A stretch of DNA of 64,000 nt, taken from positions 10,726,001-10,790,000 of the forward strand of contig OZ316892.1 in NCBI GenBank assembly GCA_973895155.1. The letters are read 5' to 3'. The notes beneath the pieces were generated by a model, which was given only the letters and a program-made list of their open reading frames with translations, did no database searches and had not been told where the DNA came from. Origin of the DNA: Marsupella aquatica. Taxonomy: Eukaryota > Marchantiophyta. A program made the position numbers and the translations under genes. Positions 11,544 through 22,690 of the stretch are shown here, one piece after another; the stretch's first letter is position 1; the number at the start of each line of letters is the position of its first letter.

Positions 11544-13397
11544 ATGCTAGATCAACCGGAGTTTAGTGTGGCACGCATTCGGAGATACAAGGCTGCTTAC
11601 CGTGACTACGTGGAGACTTTGATTGCAAGGGAGAGAGAAGAGAGAGAAGCTACGATGAGCACGGGATTGGCAGCAGGTTCCACACCGGTGGGTAGGAGGA
11701 TTTTTTGTCGAATTTATCCCAAGACCTCCGCCAAAGTGATGGAGGATTGTCGGAATATTTTCCAAGCCACCGGGGTTACAGAATTCATGAAGGTGGAGAT
11801 TACCATCCCTCCGGAGAAGAGCTAGGACATTGAGGCCGGGATGGAGTTACGAACGGAGGGAATCTACTTTGAATGTCTCAAACGTGTAGTGCCCCATGTG
11901 GAGTTGGCTAGGCTGCTGTTTCTGGAGAATCAGAAATTCTCATTCACACCTCGGCACATTAGGGGAGAACTCACATTGAAGATGGTGGCCACTTGGGTGA
12001 TTAATCCCACCTCCACCACTGCCATCCCTCTTTCCGCTGTCAAGGATGTTGAGTATAAGGGATTCCTGGCCAAGGTTCATCAACGGGTCCTTGGCAACGT
12101 GCAATCCGGGGTGGTGAATGAAGAGCATTTTGTGGTAGCTATGGACATAAAAAACCACCCAGCCCATGTGTACGGATGGTGGTACTACGGGTTGAAGAAG
12201 CTGTTGGCCGTTGATCCCGGGAGTGTGAAACCAGGTGGGGTTGTACATTTGATGGGGTCATTTGTATTGGCCAGGGCAGAAGGGTTGATTGGTTCCCCGG
12301 GACAGGAAGACACGGGATCATCTCTCACCACGGAGATCCGGAGTATTGCCACTACCGTTTTAGGGAAGCTCACGGAGGAATCATCGTCGGCTGGTGGGGA
12401 TGACGATAGAGGAGAAGAAAACCAGGATGAGGACTACACGTTGGAGTGGCTTGAATCACTCATGGGAGATCCGAAAAAGCCCCTGGTCTACAACATTCTG
12501 GATGTTTACCTGGCAGAGCTACGGGATTTCAGAGAGGGAGTCCATGAGGGACTCAAGCTAGTCCACGCATTGAGAGATTCTCTCAAGCACGCCACAACCA
12601 GAGTAGAGACGTTAGAGCAGAGTACCCTGTCTCTGAAGGAGGTGATCAAGGCCAAGGAGGGGACCATTCATGAGAAGGATAAGCTTCTCCAAGTAGCTCA
12701 CGTAGAGATCTCCAACTTGAAGGGAGCCTTGTCCACCAAGGCCAAGGAAGCAGAAGAGGTGGGAGCGTTGAGACAAGCATTGGCCAAAGAGAAGCAGAAT
12801 TCTGGAGAAGTGGTGGAGTGGAGAAACCAGGTGGGAGCACTACGGAGTCAGGTGGCCGCCTTTGAGACACGAGCAAAGAGGAGTGAGGCCTTGAGTCTGG
12901 GGAAACGTAAGAGCCCCGGCACACCTAGCTCCACACTTTCCCCGGATTTGATCTCCCAGGCTATTGAGATGGTGGTGAAGGAGGTTAGTGGGAAGTATGG
13001 GCCCTTGTTGGATGGAGCCAAGAAGAGTTAGGAGAAGAGCAAGGGCTTGGAGAAGAAGCTCCGGGAGGTACGGAAATCGTTACGGGAGGCTCAGGTCAGT
13101 ACGGGGATGCCACCCAGGTCTGTCACCCCCGGGACTCCCATGGCCACAGGGCAAGTTCTACCGTTGGAGTTGCGGTCCGGAGAAGAGGCTACCCTATGGA
13201 AGGACACCATTGGTGAGGGGTACATCAAGGCGTGGCAGGCCTTGGCCACTTTGAGGAAGCAAGGGAGCGGTAGCACGAAGAGTACCCCGGTAAAGAAGAA
13301 GAAAAGTGAGGTGGCACTCACTCCCGTGAGTGATGAAGAGGAGGCCCACTCACGGGGCACAAGCCAGGGCACCGAGAGTGAAGAAGAGGAGGAGTAG
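11544..13397 (+). pseudogene. Long element-encoded protein (gag-like?) with two in-frame UAG codons
   Basis: A single frame of 618 codons including the stop runs from ATG 11544 to TAG 13395-13397. It is interrupted only by TAG at 11823-11825 and TAG at 13029-13031, each directly after Lys-Ser. The first part (93 residues) is basic and Glu/Arg rich. The middle is globular (HVYGWWYYGLKKLL, GGVVHLMGSFVLARAEGL). The C-terminal third is a predicted coiled coil rich in Lys and Glu, ending in an acidic tail of Glu residues. A globular core plus coiled coil would suit a structural gag-type or plant-transposon protein, but I recognise no named domain. The UAG codons may be decay (for example CAG or GAG to TAG) or readthrough signals; the sequence alone does not decide. 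Confidence 0.6.
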
Positions 13398-14134
13398 ATA
13401 GTCGTACGGATGTGGTTGTACGGCCTCTGGATTTCCAAATTTTTTGTAAGGGGTCACTCACGGGCTTGTTGGAAAGAGCTCGCGGAGCTGATTCCCACAA
13501 GGGGCGGCGCTCCTCAAACAGAGCCAGGATGAGCAAGTTATGGCCCGGCAAAATTGTGTTTTCGCGATACAGAAACGACCATAACTCAGGCACCCGATGT
13601 CCGTTGCGAGTGCGGCTGAGTGATTCGGGATCAGGAGGAGAAGGGCTATCCAAGGGTGAGCTCAAAAGTACAATTGATAGGGCACCTAGTTTCGGCCATT
13701 GTGGGGTGCCTTGCACTTTCGGGGTTCACGGAGTACAGTTGGGGCGCCGTCGAAGGCACCGTCGGCCCCTTGTTTAGGGTTTAGGGTTTTAGCAGCATGT
13801 GTGAGCCGCATGCCTTTTTAGTTTAGGTATTTCTTAGTGCAGGGTTTTAGCGGCGCCGCTAGGGTAGCCGCCATCGTTGTGACCCCACGAGGGGTGCTTT
13901 GGTGTGGTTTTCGGTATTTAGGGGGGGAGCCCCGAAGTTGTTGGGGGGACTCAGCGTAGTACTTGGATGCTTTGGAGTAGCTTTTCTGAGTAGCGCACCG
14001 ATTAGGAGAAGTTCAAGCCAGAGTAGTGAGGTGGAGAACGTAGCACTTGTCCCAGGGAGGCAGGAGTTGGGCAGACGGCAGGAGGCCGGGTTGTCCTTGC
14101 ATGTGTTACGGGAAACACCAAGAGATATGGATTT
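13398..14134. other. 3' non-coding part of the 4.18-kb element
   Basis: No convincing gene. It contains the tandem TTTAGGG-like motif at about 13776-13792. The first copy of the 15-bp target duplication of the nested insert occupies 14120-14134. Confidence 0.5.
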
Positions 14135-14552
14135 CCTGGGAAAATATTTTTTATAATAAAAGGTGAGACCGCGAAAACCCCACGGCCGGGGGGAAGCAAA
14201 CAGCCCCATAGATACATCAGAACAACTCCCTTAGGGAGGCCAGCGGCAAAAGCAAAGGCCAGAATCACAATAAAAAAAAGAAAAAAGGGGGGACTAAACC
14301 TAGTGGCCCAAAATGTGAGTGACCCATACATCATGTCAACTTCTAGAGCCCTAGAGCCGGTAAAGCGAGGTATCCCATTCGACCTCTTCCAATAGCTATC
14401 ACTCCTAGACCAGCAACGCAGCCACAGAGGTGACTCTGCCAGTACTCCTAGCAAACCACTATCGTCGTTCTAAAGCTATGAGATCCCTAGCCTTAGCCAG
14501 TCTGATGCGCCGCCCACCAATGGGGAGGCACCAGCCCGCAGCCCGCAGCCCG
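14135..14552 (-). mobile_element. 418-bp retroposed insert (SINE or LINE 3' end) with 15-bp target duplication
   Basis: Flanked by AAGAGATATGGATTT at 14120-14134 and 14553-14567. Read on the minus strand it starts with a GGGCTGC triplet repeat, passes a possible box A (TGGCTAAGGCTAGG) and ends in an AT-rich tail (TTTTATTATAAAAAATATTTT), so it was copied from RNA. A 15-bp target duplication plus an A/T-rich tail is the hallmark of LINE-machinery insertion. No clear box B, so it is either a SINE or a severely 5'-truncated LINE tail. Confidence 0.75.
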
Positions 14553-14567
14553 AAGAGATATGGATTT

Positions 14568-14985
14568 GGCTTGAGGTTCCAATATTTTGTGTGTCACTTG
14601 TTGTTGCTTGTGTTGTTTGTTTTCCTCCCCTAGTGCGTGTGGTCGGTGTCGTTGTGGAAACATTTGCCCTTGTCACTAGTGTTCAAATCTTATTGTAAAT
14701 GTTGGTATGCTTGCCCAAGAGAGGAGGGGGGTGGTGACAGCACTCACCCGGTGGGCATGAGTTGTAGATGGTAGGACCAGTCCCTTGGACTTGATCAAAA
14801 ACGGAGAGACCAGTCGGTAGACTTGATCAAAAAGTACACTTCTGGGAGCGGAATCAAACATACTCATCCTTAGGTGTGGAAATCCTCCAAATAGCGTCCC
14901 TCCACGACCCCGTAATACGATACCAACGGTTTAAGCAAGGAAAAGTACGGTTTGCACGTATTAATCATTGGATAGGCAAGTGACA
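14568..14985. other. Right end of the 4.18-kb element
   Basis: Contains two direct copies of a 28-30-bp block with GACCAGTC...TTGATCAAAAA at about 14772 and 14808. The element ends GGATAGGCAAGTGACA at 14985, followed by GTAAG. The part from 14870 reads as an accidental extension of the LINE ORF1 frame and should not be translated with it. Confidence 0.5.
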
Positions 14986-16204
14986 GTAAGATATCCCCAA
15001 GAGAAGCAGCAAGCATCCTGCGACAGGGTTCCAGAACTAAAGCCCGAAAAGGTATCTCAATCCAAACAGGTAACATCGTGTAGGTTTCGTTCCTGAGATC
15101 AAAGGATGGATCCCAGGGAAAGGTGAACACAAATTTTCGCTCCAGAAACCAAGGAGCGTACGCCAATGCTGCATCACGATGTGCAGGATTCTTGAAAACC
15201 ACCATGTAGAAGTTCTTGCCGACAAATTTAACCTGAGACACCGGCCAGTTCATCTCTGCCACCAAAGTCGTTTCCACCCAGAATTTAAAGGAAGGCAGCA
15301 TAGGTGCTCGATCAGTAAAATAACACATCATAGTGCAGTTGAAGAGATCATTTACCGTCTCCGCAGCCTCTTCAATTGACCAATTGATAGTAGTGTGGAG
15401 CTTGGAGGGCCAATCCTGTACGGATATATCAGCAATGCGCCTAAGAATGGGGAGGCAAGCCGTAGCAGCATCCGTCCTCTCTGATGCCGATGCCAGTCCA
15501 CGATCATGTCGAGAGCCCTTAGCAGCATCAACTGGACATGATTCAACTGGAGTTCTAAGAGGCCCGTTCCCTCCTGTGGGGGTGTCAATATTCATGGCCT
15601 GTGCATCCTCTTCTCGTCGATCTCCAATGTCATCCCGGTAGTTATCTGCGAAAGGTGGTGTCTTCCTTCCTTCAAGCGCGTCCATCGGTGACCCCGCGGG
15701 AGCCAGGTAGGATTTCCATCGGGAGAAGCCGTCTGTGTTGTCTCTTGAGGGCTTAAGGCCAAACCAGCTTTGTTGTGGCTCAGGAGGTCGAACAGAATTG
15801 CTCTGGTCAAAGGTGGGTTTACATAGCGGTGCAGCTGAATCAGAGCGTGCATCCTAGCCAGAAAAGCTCTTATCAGGGAGAGATGCTCGGGGTGAATCCT
15901 GGCTTTCAGGATAAGAACGACGATTCCTCTCTAGTGTGTCTTGTTCTCTCCAGTGTCCAGCTCCGCCCTCGTCATCCCGACGCGCCTGACCCTCACGCAA
16001 GAAGGTAGGCCCCATCATAAGAGCCCCACGTCCACCGGGAAAAGAAGAGCGTCCCGGATTGAAACCCATGAAGCAATGTAATTCAGTAATGAATGACCGA
16101 GAGCGAGAGGTGCTCCACAGCCAGTCAAAAAGAGAGAAATCTCTGCAAAAGGCAGCAACAAAAAGGGGAGCGGAAGTGTGATACAAGCAAGCCAGCTCGA
16201 GCAC
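14986..16204 (-). pseudogene. LINE ORF1, 5' half, with DUF4283-like domain
   Basis: The likely start is the ATG at 16069 (MGFNPGRSSFPGGRG); upstream frame to 16204 is open but lacks an ATG. An in-frame TAG sits at 15854-15856. The C-terminal part matches the DUF4283 domain of plant LINE ORF1 proteins: VKFVGKNFYMVVFKNPAHRD, AYAPWFLERKFVFTFPWDP, TMLPVWIEIPFRAL, then SLGDIL at the insertion point. DUF4283 probably helps bind LINE RNA ahead of the zinc knuckle. The last real LINE codons are GGG GAT ATC TTA C; the rest of the open frame below 14986 belongs to the inserted element. Confidence 0.8.
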
Positions 16205-16888
16205 AGCAGAAGCTCAACAATGTCGCCTGAATGCAGGTATGAAAGAGGGAAGAATCTCACCAAGTCTGAGAGACAAAATGTGTCTCAAGAGAACCGAGCC
16301 TGTTCAACCTTTACCGCAGGAAGCACCGAATCAGTAGAAGGACGAGGTCTTCTAAGAGGTGAGACAGCAGCCTCAATTTTGGGGTGAAAGAGATTTTCAA
16401 GCCCGTGACCTCGAGAAGCGCACACCGGCTATACCAAGGAATCAGTCACCGAGCGGACCGTCGCACCAAATCTCCTGTTAATTCTCAGAGGCACTACGAA
16501 GTTGATCCATTCTTCTGTCCTTCACGTAGGCGTCGGCAAGCCCCGTTCCCAAAACCCTGTTAAGCTGGAGAGACCTTAAACCTTCGAACAAAGTGCTGAT
16601 TTAGTATAACCGACGCGAGATGCGTCAAAGCCCTAATTCCATTTAAAGTGCGATGATCAACACTAGGGAAGTCAAAGTTCGCAAAGTTAGGCTCTAAACA
16701 AAGTAAATCTCCCCTCCATCCAGGAAGTAAACATCACAGGTACTCAAAACCAGAGATCGACCAACACCGTCGATCCGAGACCACCAACAAAACCCCCAAC
16801 CACAACTGTCAGTTCTTCAGTTCCGCTCAGCTCCGCTCAGCTCTGAAGTCGAGTCAACTATGCATATGATATATCAGTGATTAAAAGG
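16205..16888 (-). other. Probable LINE 5' UTR and flank
   Basis: No ORF on the minus strand other than the extension of ORF1. It contains a small TCAGCTCCGC repeat at about 16815-16845. The exact 5' end of the LINE cannot be placed, because its 3' end is missing and no target duplication can be matched. Confidence 0.4.
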
Positions 16889-19800
16889 CTGGATAGTCAT
16901 TGCGGACTCCGCCCATAAATAACTAATTGTAGAGTCATTCAAGAATGCCAATGACTGCAGTAAGGGTAATGTTGGCAGTCATATTGGAGGTCATTTTGAC
17001 CAAATGACCATATATGTGGTCATTCAAGACGTCCCTCATGGTGTCATTATGGGTCAGCAAAAATTATCATGTTTGGTCTAGGAGCTTAAGGTGGGCCCGA
17101 GTGGGCCATGGGCCATATATAGAGGTGGCAACCCCTCCACTAGGTGCAGGACACTATACTCATCATTGTCCATCAACTAGTTGCGGCGTAAACACTTTGG
17201 ACACATGTTTTTGTGTTTACTTAAGGTATGATGCACCTTTGGGGAAATCACTCCCAAGTCATACGACTTTGGAGTGATTTGCCAAATTAAAGTGTCACCA
17301 TGGGTGCATATCATCGTATCCAAATGCAAATGGAGCCATTTTTTGGTCTCTCCAAGAAGTAGCACAACACCAATGGAAGGTTGTCATACTTTGATTTAAT
17401 TGTGTCATGTTTGTGTCAGTGTTTGGATGGGGAATATTCTATTTTGTAAATAAATAATGATGTGGCACTCCAGGATGTATTGTAATCTTTATTGGGTCAT
17501 TTTTGACAAAATATGTGTTATAAATGCCAATGACTACAAGTAAGGTCCCGAGTATAGAAGGTGATTAAAACTGTCATATGGGATGTCATATAAGTCAAAT
17601 GACTGGACTTGTAGTCATTTGAGGGGTCCCTCATGCAATCATTAAGTAGAAGCACAAATAACCAGTTTGGGGCTAGAGGCTAGAGGTGGGCCCTAGAGTG
17701 CCATGTGGCCCCACATAGAGCTGAGAACCCCTCCACTAGGTGCGAGGCACTATGCTCATCATTGTCCAATCACTAGTTGTGCCGAACACTTTGGATCCAT
17801 GTTTTTGTGTTTACTTAAGGCATGATGCACCTTTGGGAAAATCACTCCCATGCCATACAACTTTGGAGTGATTTGCCAAATTAAAATGCCCCCATGGATG
17901 CATACTATCACATTCAAAGGCAAATAAAAGTTGTTTTTTGTTCTCCAAGAGATAGTGCAGCACCAATGGAATGGGCGTGGTCATTTTGCTTCCCTATGTG
18001 GTGTGTGTGTGGGTTTTGGGTAAAGGAATATTCTAACTTTGCAAGGAATCTAAAGTGGGCTCTCTTTGGAGGTACTAGGGCCTTCATTGGGTCATTTGTG
18101 AACAATGGCGTGTCATAAATACCCAATGACTACAAATAAGGTCATTGAAACCGTCATATGGGATGTCATATAAGTCAAATGACTGGACTTGTTGTCATGT
18201 GAGGGGATCCCTTGTGCAGTCATTGAAGACAAGCATAAATGACCAGTTTGGGGCCAGGGGCTGGAGGTGGGCCCTAGAGTGCCATGTGGCCCCACATGGG
18301 GCTGTCAACCCCTCCACTAGGTGTGGAATACTATATTTACTATTCTCCAACCATTAGTTGCACCATAATTAATGTTGAGTCATGTTTTTGCAGCGTTTAC
18401 ATAAGGCATGATGGAACTTTGGGGAAATCACTCCCAAGTCAAACGACTTTGGAGTGATTTGCCAAAAGTGTCACCATGGATTATACCATCACATCCAATT
18501 GCAAGTGAAATAATAGTTGTTTTCTTGTTCTTCAAGAGGTAGTGCAAAACCAGTGGAAGATTGTTGTCCTTCTATTAACTATATCATGATGTTTGTGCCA
18601 GTGTTTGGGTGGGGAATATTCTATTAAATTGCAAAGGAATTATGAAGGGGCACTCCGAGAGGTAGTGTAATGGTGTGTCCTTAATGCCAATGACTATAGT
18701 GAGGGTCATTTTGGCTGTCATATTCCAGGTCATTTGGACCAAATGATTGCATATGTGGTCATTAGAGAGGTCCTTCATGGTGTCATTATGAACTAGCATA
18801 AATGACAAGTTTAGGGCTAGGAGCTAGAGATGGGCCCTAGAGTGCCATGTGGCCCCACATAGAGCTAGAAACCCCTCCACTAGGTGCGGGACACTCTATT
18901 TGTCATTATCCAACCACTAGTTAGACCATGAACACTTTGGAGCCATGTTTTTGCGTTTACTTAAGGCATGATGGAACTTTGGGGAAATCACTCCCAAGTC
19001 ATATGACTTTGGAGTGATTTGCCAAAAGTGGCACCATGGATGCATACCATCGACGTATCCAAAGGAAATAAAACCTTTTTTAGTCTCTCCAAGAAGAAGT
19101 GCAACACCAATGGAAGGTTGTCATCCATCTATTTAACTGTGTCATGTTTGTGTCGGTGTTTGGATGGGGAATATTCTATTTTGCAAATGAATAGTGATGA
19201 GGCACTTTGGGAGGTAGTGTAATCTTTATTGGGTCATTTTGGAACAAAGGCATGTCATAAATGCCTATGACTACAAACAGGGTCATTAAAATTGTCATAT
19301 GGGATGTCATATAAGTCAAATGACTGGTTTTGTGGTCATTTGAGGGGTCCCTTGTGCAGTCATTTAGGAGGAGCACAAATGACCAGTTTGGGGCTAGGGG
19401 CATGAGGTGGGCCCTAGAGTGCCATGTGGCCCCACATAGAGCTAGAAACCCCTCCACTAGGTGCGGGACACTATATTCATCATTGTCCAACCACTAGTTG
19501 CACCATGAACACTTTGGAGCCGTGTTTTTGCGTTTACTTAAGGCATGATGGAACTTTGGGAAAAATTTGCCAAACGTGGCACCATGGATGCATACCATCG
19601 TATCCAAAGGAAACAAAACCTTTTTTAGTCTCTCCAAGAAGTAGCGCAACACCAATGGAAGGTTGTCGTCCTTCTATTTAACTGTGTCATGTTTGTGCTG
19701 GTGTTTGGATGGGGAATATTCTATTTGCAAATGAATAGTGACAGGGCACTCTAGGAGATAGTGTAATCTTTATTGGGTCATTTTGGAACAAAGGCATGTC

Positions 19801-21640
19801 ATAAATGCCTATGACTACAAATAGGGTCATTAAAATTGTCATATGGGATGTCATATAAGTCAAATGATTGGTTTTGTGGTCATTTGAGGGGTCCCTTGCG
19901 CAGTCATTTAGGAGTCTGAGCACAAATGACCAGTTTGGGGCTAGGGGCATGAGTGGGCCCTAGAGTGCCATGTGGCCCCACATAGAGTTGGGAACCCCTC
20001 CACTAGATGCCGGACACTTTACTTACTATTCTCCAACCACTAGTTGCACCATAATTAATGTTGAGGCATGTTTTTGTGTTTACCTACTTAGGCATGATGC
20101 AACTTTGGGGAAATCACTCCTAAGTCATACAATTTTGGAGTGATTTGCCAAAAGTAGCACCATGGTTGAATACCATCAATCCAATCCAAAGGCAAACAAA
20201 ACCTTTTTTGGTCTTTTTACAGGGTAGTGCAACACCAATGGAATGGGTGTGGTCGTGCTGCTTCCCTATATGGTGTGTGTGCGGGTTAGAGGTATAAGAA
20301 TATTCCAATTTTTCAAAGGAATCTAAAGCGGGCTCTCTTTGGAGGTCCTAGGGCCTTCATTGGGTCATTTATGAACAAATTTGTGTCATACATACCAATG
20401 ACTACAAATAGGGTCATTGAAATGGTCAATGGCATACAAATCAAATGACTGGAATTGTTGTCATTTGAGGAGTCCCTTGTGCAGTCATTTAGGAGAAGCA
20501 CAAAGGACCAGTTTGGGGCTAGGGGCGTGAGGTGGGCCCAGAGGTGGGCCCTAGGGGTCCATACTGACAAATTCTCCATTAGGTGCGGGACACTATACTT
20601 ACTATTCTCCAACCACTAATTGCGCCATAATTAGTTTTGAGGCATGTTTTGGAGTTCACCTAAGGCATGATGCAAGTTTGGGCATTCCAAGTCATATGGC
20701 TTTGGAATGATTTTCCAATTGAACCACCATAGATGAATATCATCGGATCCAAAGGCAAACAAAACCTCTTTTAGGAGGTACTAGGGCCTTCATTGGGTCA
20801 TTTGTGAACAATTGTGGGTCATATTCACCAATGACTACATATAACGTCATTTCAACTGTCATATGCCAGGGATGTCATATGTGTCAAACAACTACATTTA
20901 TCGTCATTAGAGGGGTCCCTTTTGCAGTCATTTAAGACAAGCATAAATGACCAATTGTGGCTAGAGGCTATAGGTGGGCCCTAGAGTGCCATGGGGCCCT
21001 ACATAGCGCTCACAACCCCTCCACACACTATGCTTATATTTTCCAACCACTAACCAGTTGCGTCATAATTAATTTTGAGGCATGTGTTTGAGTTTACTTA
21101 ACTAAGGCATATATATGATGGGGAAAGTACTCCCAAGTCATATGACTTTGAATTGATTTGCCAAAAAAGTCACCATGGATGGATACCATCTTATCCAAAT
21201 GCAAATGGAACCACTTTTTGTTTCTCCAAGAGATAGTGCAACACCAATGGAAGGCTATTCATCCTTTTATTTAACTTTTGTGATGTCTATGTTGGTGTTT
21301 GGATAGGAAATATTATATTTTGCAAATGAATTTAGTGATTTGGCTCTGCGGGGAGTTATTGTAATCTTTATTGGGTAATTTTTGAACAATGGTGTGTCAT
21401 TTATGCAAATGACTAGAATTAAGGTCATTTCTGCTCTCATACTGGAGGTCATATGTACCAAATGACTGGATATATGGTCATTACAGAGGTTGCTCATGGT
21501 GTCATTGAGGACAAGCACAGCTGACCCTTTTGGGCCTAGGGGGCCAGAGGTGGAGCCCAGGATGCCATGGAACCCACCATGGAGCTGGCAACCCATCAAC
21601 AAGATACAGGACACTATATATAGTTACTCATCATTGGGTG
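16889..21640 (+). repeat. Tandem array of about nine ~570-bp satellite-like monomers
   Basis: A marker CCCCTCCACTAGGTGC recurs at about 17135, 17731, 18312, 18875, 19452, 19998, 20574, 21019 and in decayed form near 21594, giving spacings of roughly 596, 581, 563, 577, 546, 576, 445 and 575 bp. Each monomer carries a TCATATGGGATGTCATAT-type block, an inverted TCAAATGACT / AGTCATTTGA pair, GGTGGGCCCTAGAGTGCCATG, and a hairpin AAATCACTCCCAAGTC / GACTTTGGAGTGATTT. Divergence increases toward the right end. Short ORFs here are not conserved between copies, so I treat the array as non-coding. Confidence 0.9.
17245..17280. repeat. Conserved hairpin of the 570-bp monomer, type copy
   Basis: Arms AAATCACTCCCAAGTC (17245-17260) and GACTTTGGAGTGATTT (17265-17280) pair at 15 of 16 positions around an ATAC loop. 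Related copies are at about 17838-17874, 18425-18460, 18985-19020 and 20111-20146, and degenerate ones near 20680 and 21127. The copy expected near 19565 is missing. Confidence 0.9.
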
Positions 21641-22539
21641 CTGCACCACAATCTATAGGGGTCTGTGTCACTGGTAGGAGTACTATTTAGGTTTGCACAA
21701 GGTTCAGTAGCAAGTACCCCAAATAATCCAAAAGTTATTTGCCCCCAAATTTCCCCCTTCTCCCTGAGTAATTTGGCACTAAAGACTGAAAGATATGTTT
21801 CTGGGTCTATATTCAAATAACACTTTTTAAAACACTAAAAATTTGTATAGACTATCATATCCTCACCCATATAAGCACATCTTATTTCCTTTCAGGCCCC
21901 CTCCAGCAGGTACTTCTACTACTGTAGACTACATGTTGCTCTCAGGAAGGGGATAAAACTGCTGGTTAAAACCCCGCTTACTCCCTATATACACCTTATT
22001 TATAGGGTCTGTAAGTCAAGATGTTTACCCGAGTAGATGTCTTCAAAACTTCTCCCTTCTAAATTGACTTTGGAAATCAACCCTTACACTTCCCAGATCA
22101 TCCAAACTGGTTGGGGTGTCAACCTGGGTTCTAAAAGCTAGACTTAGATCGATTTACAGTCTATTTTTATTATAGGTCTGTAAGGAGAGACTTACAGTGT
22201 AAAATGGCTTTCCTATTTGACTTTGTATTTTCAAAATACAAATGTTGCGCTCACGGCTTTTGCCCGCGCTCACAGCTTTGGGTGCGTCTATACTTTCAAG
22301 TTCTTGGGCTAGCTATGGACCATGTGGACTTAATGTCCTATCTTTACTCCAGACATGCTCTTCATCACAACAATTTTGCTCTGCTCCCGACGATTCCATA
22401 GCCTGATGCGATCTTCTACAACATGCTGCTAGATTTTTTCAATTTCTGATTCGTCCTGGGGCTATGGGCTAATGGTCCCCACAGCCATGACTTATCCGAC
22501 AGTTTGAGAACTCTCATTTGATTAGTCTTTTCATTTGCA
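21641..22539. other. No gene recognised
   Basis: AT-rich sequence between the satellite-like array and a small minisatellite. Only short open frames without motif. Confidence 0.4.
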
Positions 22540-22544
22540 AGCAC

Positions 22545-22690
22545 AATTGTAGGTTGAAGAATTTGGCAAAGCTCTGTGAAGCAGTTTTGCAACCACAGTA
22601 GTAGGTTGAAGAATTTGGCGGAGCTCCGTGAAGCAGTTTTGCAACCACAATAGTAGCTTGAAGAATTTGGCGGAGCTCCAAGAAGAAATT
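22545..22690 (+). repeat. 52-bp minisatellite, three copies
   Basis: AGGTTGAAGAATTTGGC-type units begin at 22551, 22603 and 22655 (exact 52-bp period), each continuing GAAGCAGTTTTGCAACCACA, with few substitutions. Confidence 0.85.

Larger units (their letters stand above)
10804..14985 (+). mobile_element. 4182-bp TG...CA element inserted in LINE ORF1, class unclear
   Basis: The element starts TGTGACAGGGCC and ends GGCAAGTGACA, with GTAAG on both sides. It carries a TATA-like TGCATATATAAG near 10852, a GC-rich 102-bp tandem duplication, a long plus-strand frame (11544-13397), a telomere-like TTTAGGGTTTAGGG at about 13776, and a nested 418-bp insert. TG...CA ends and a 5-bp duplication fit an LTR retrotransposon, and the 5' end looks like an LTR promoter. 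However, I could not find a matching LTR pair by eye, and no pol domains are present. The ends (TGTGAC against TGTCAC on the reverse strand) could instead be short inverted repeats. It is non-autonomous in any case. Confidence 0.75.
6792..16204 (-). mobile_element. Plant L1-type LINE, 3'-truncated and interrupted by a 4.18-kb insertion
   Basis: The element reads right to left. Its 5' region begins upstream of 16204, followed by ORF1 (16069-14986 joined to 10798-9717), a gap of about 60 bp, and ORF2 (9656-6792). Removing the insertion at 10804-14985 together with one copy of the 5-bp target duplication restores a continuous ORF1 frame of 722 codons that contains a single TAG. ORF2 keeps endonuclease and reverse transcriptase, but the frame ends soon after the thumb region, so several hundred C-terminal codons and the 3' UTR are missing. 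LINEs usually lose their 5' end, so loss of the 3' end points to later rearrangement. Confidence 0.85.

Noticed and set aside
14870-14985. C-terminal 38 codons of the open frame that contains LINE ORF1 (14870-15685)
   Set aside because: They lie inside the inserted element; the LINE frame continues at 10798, not here.
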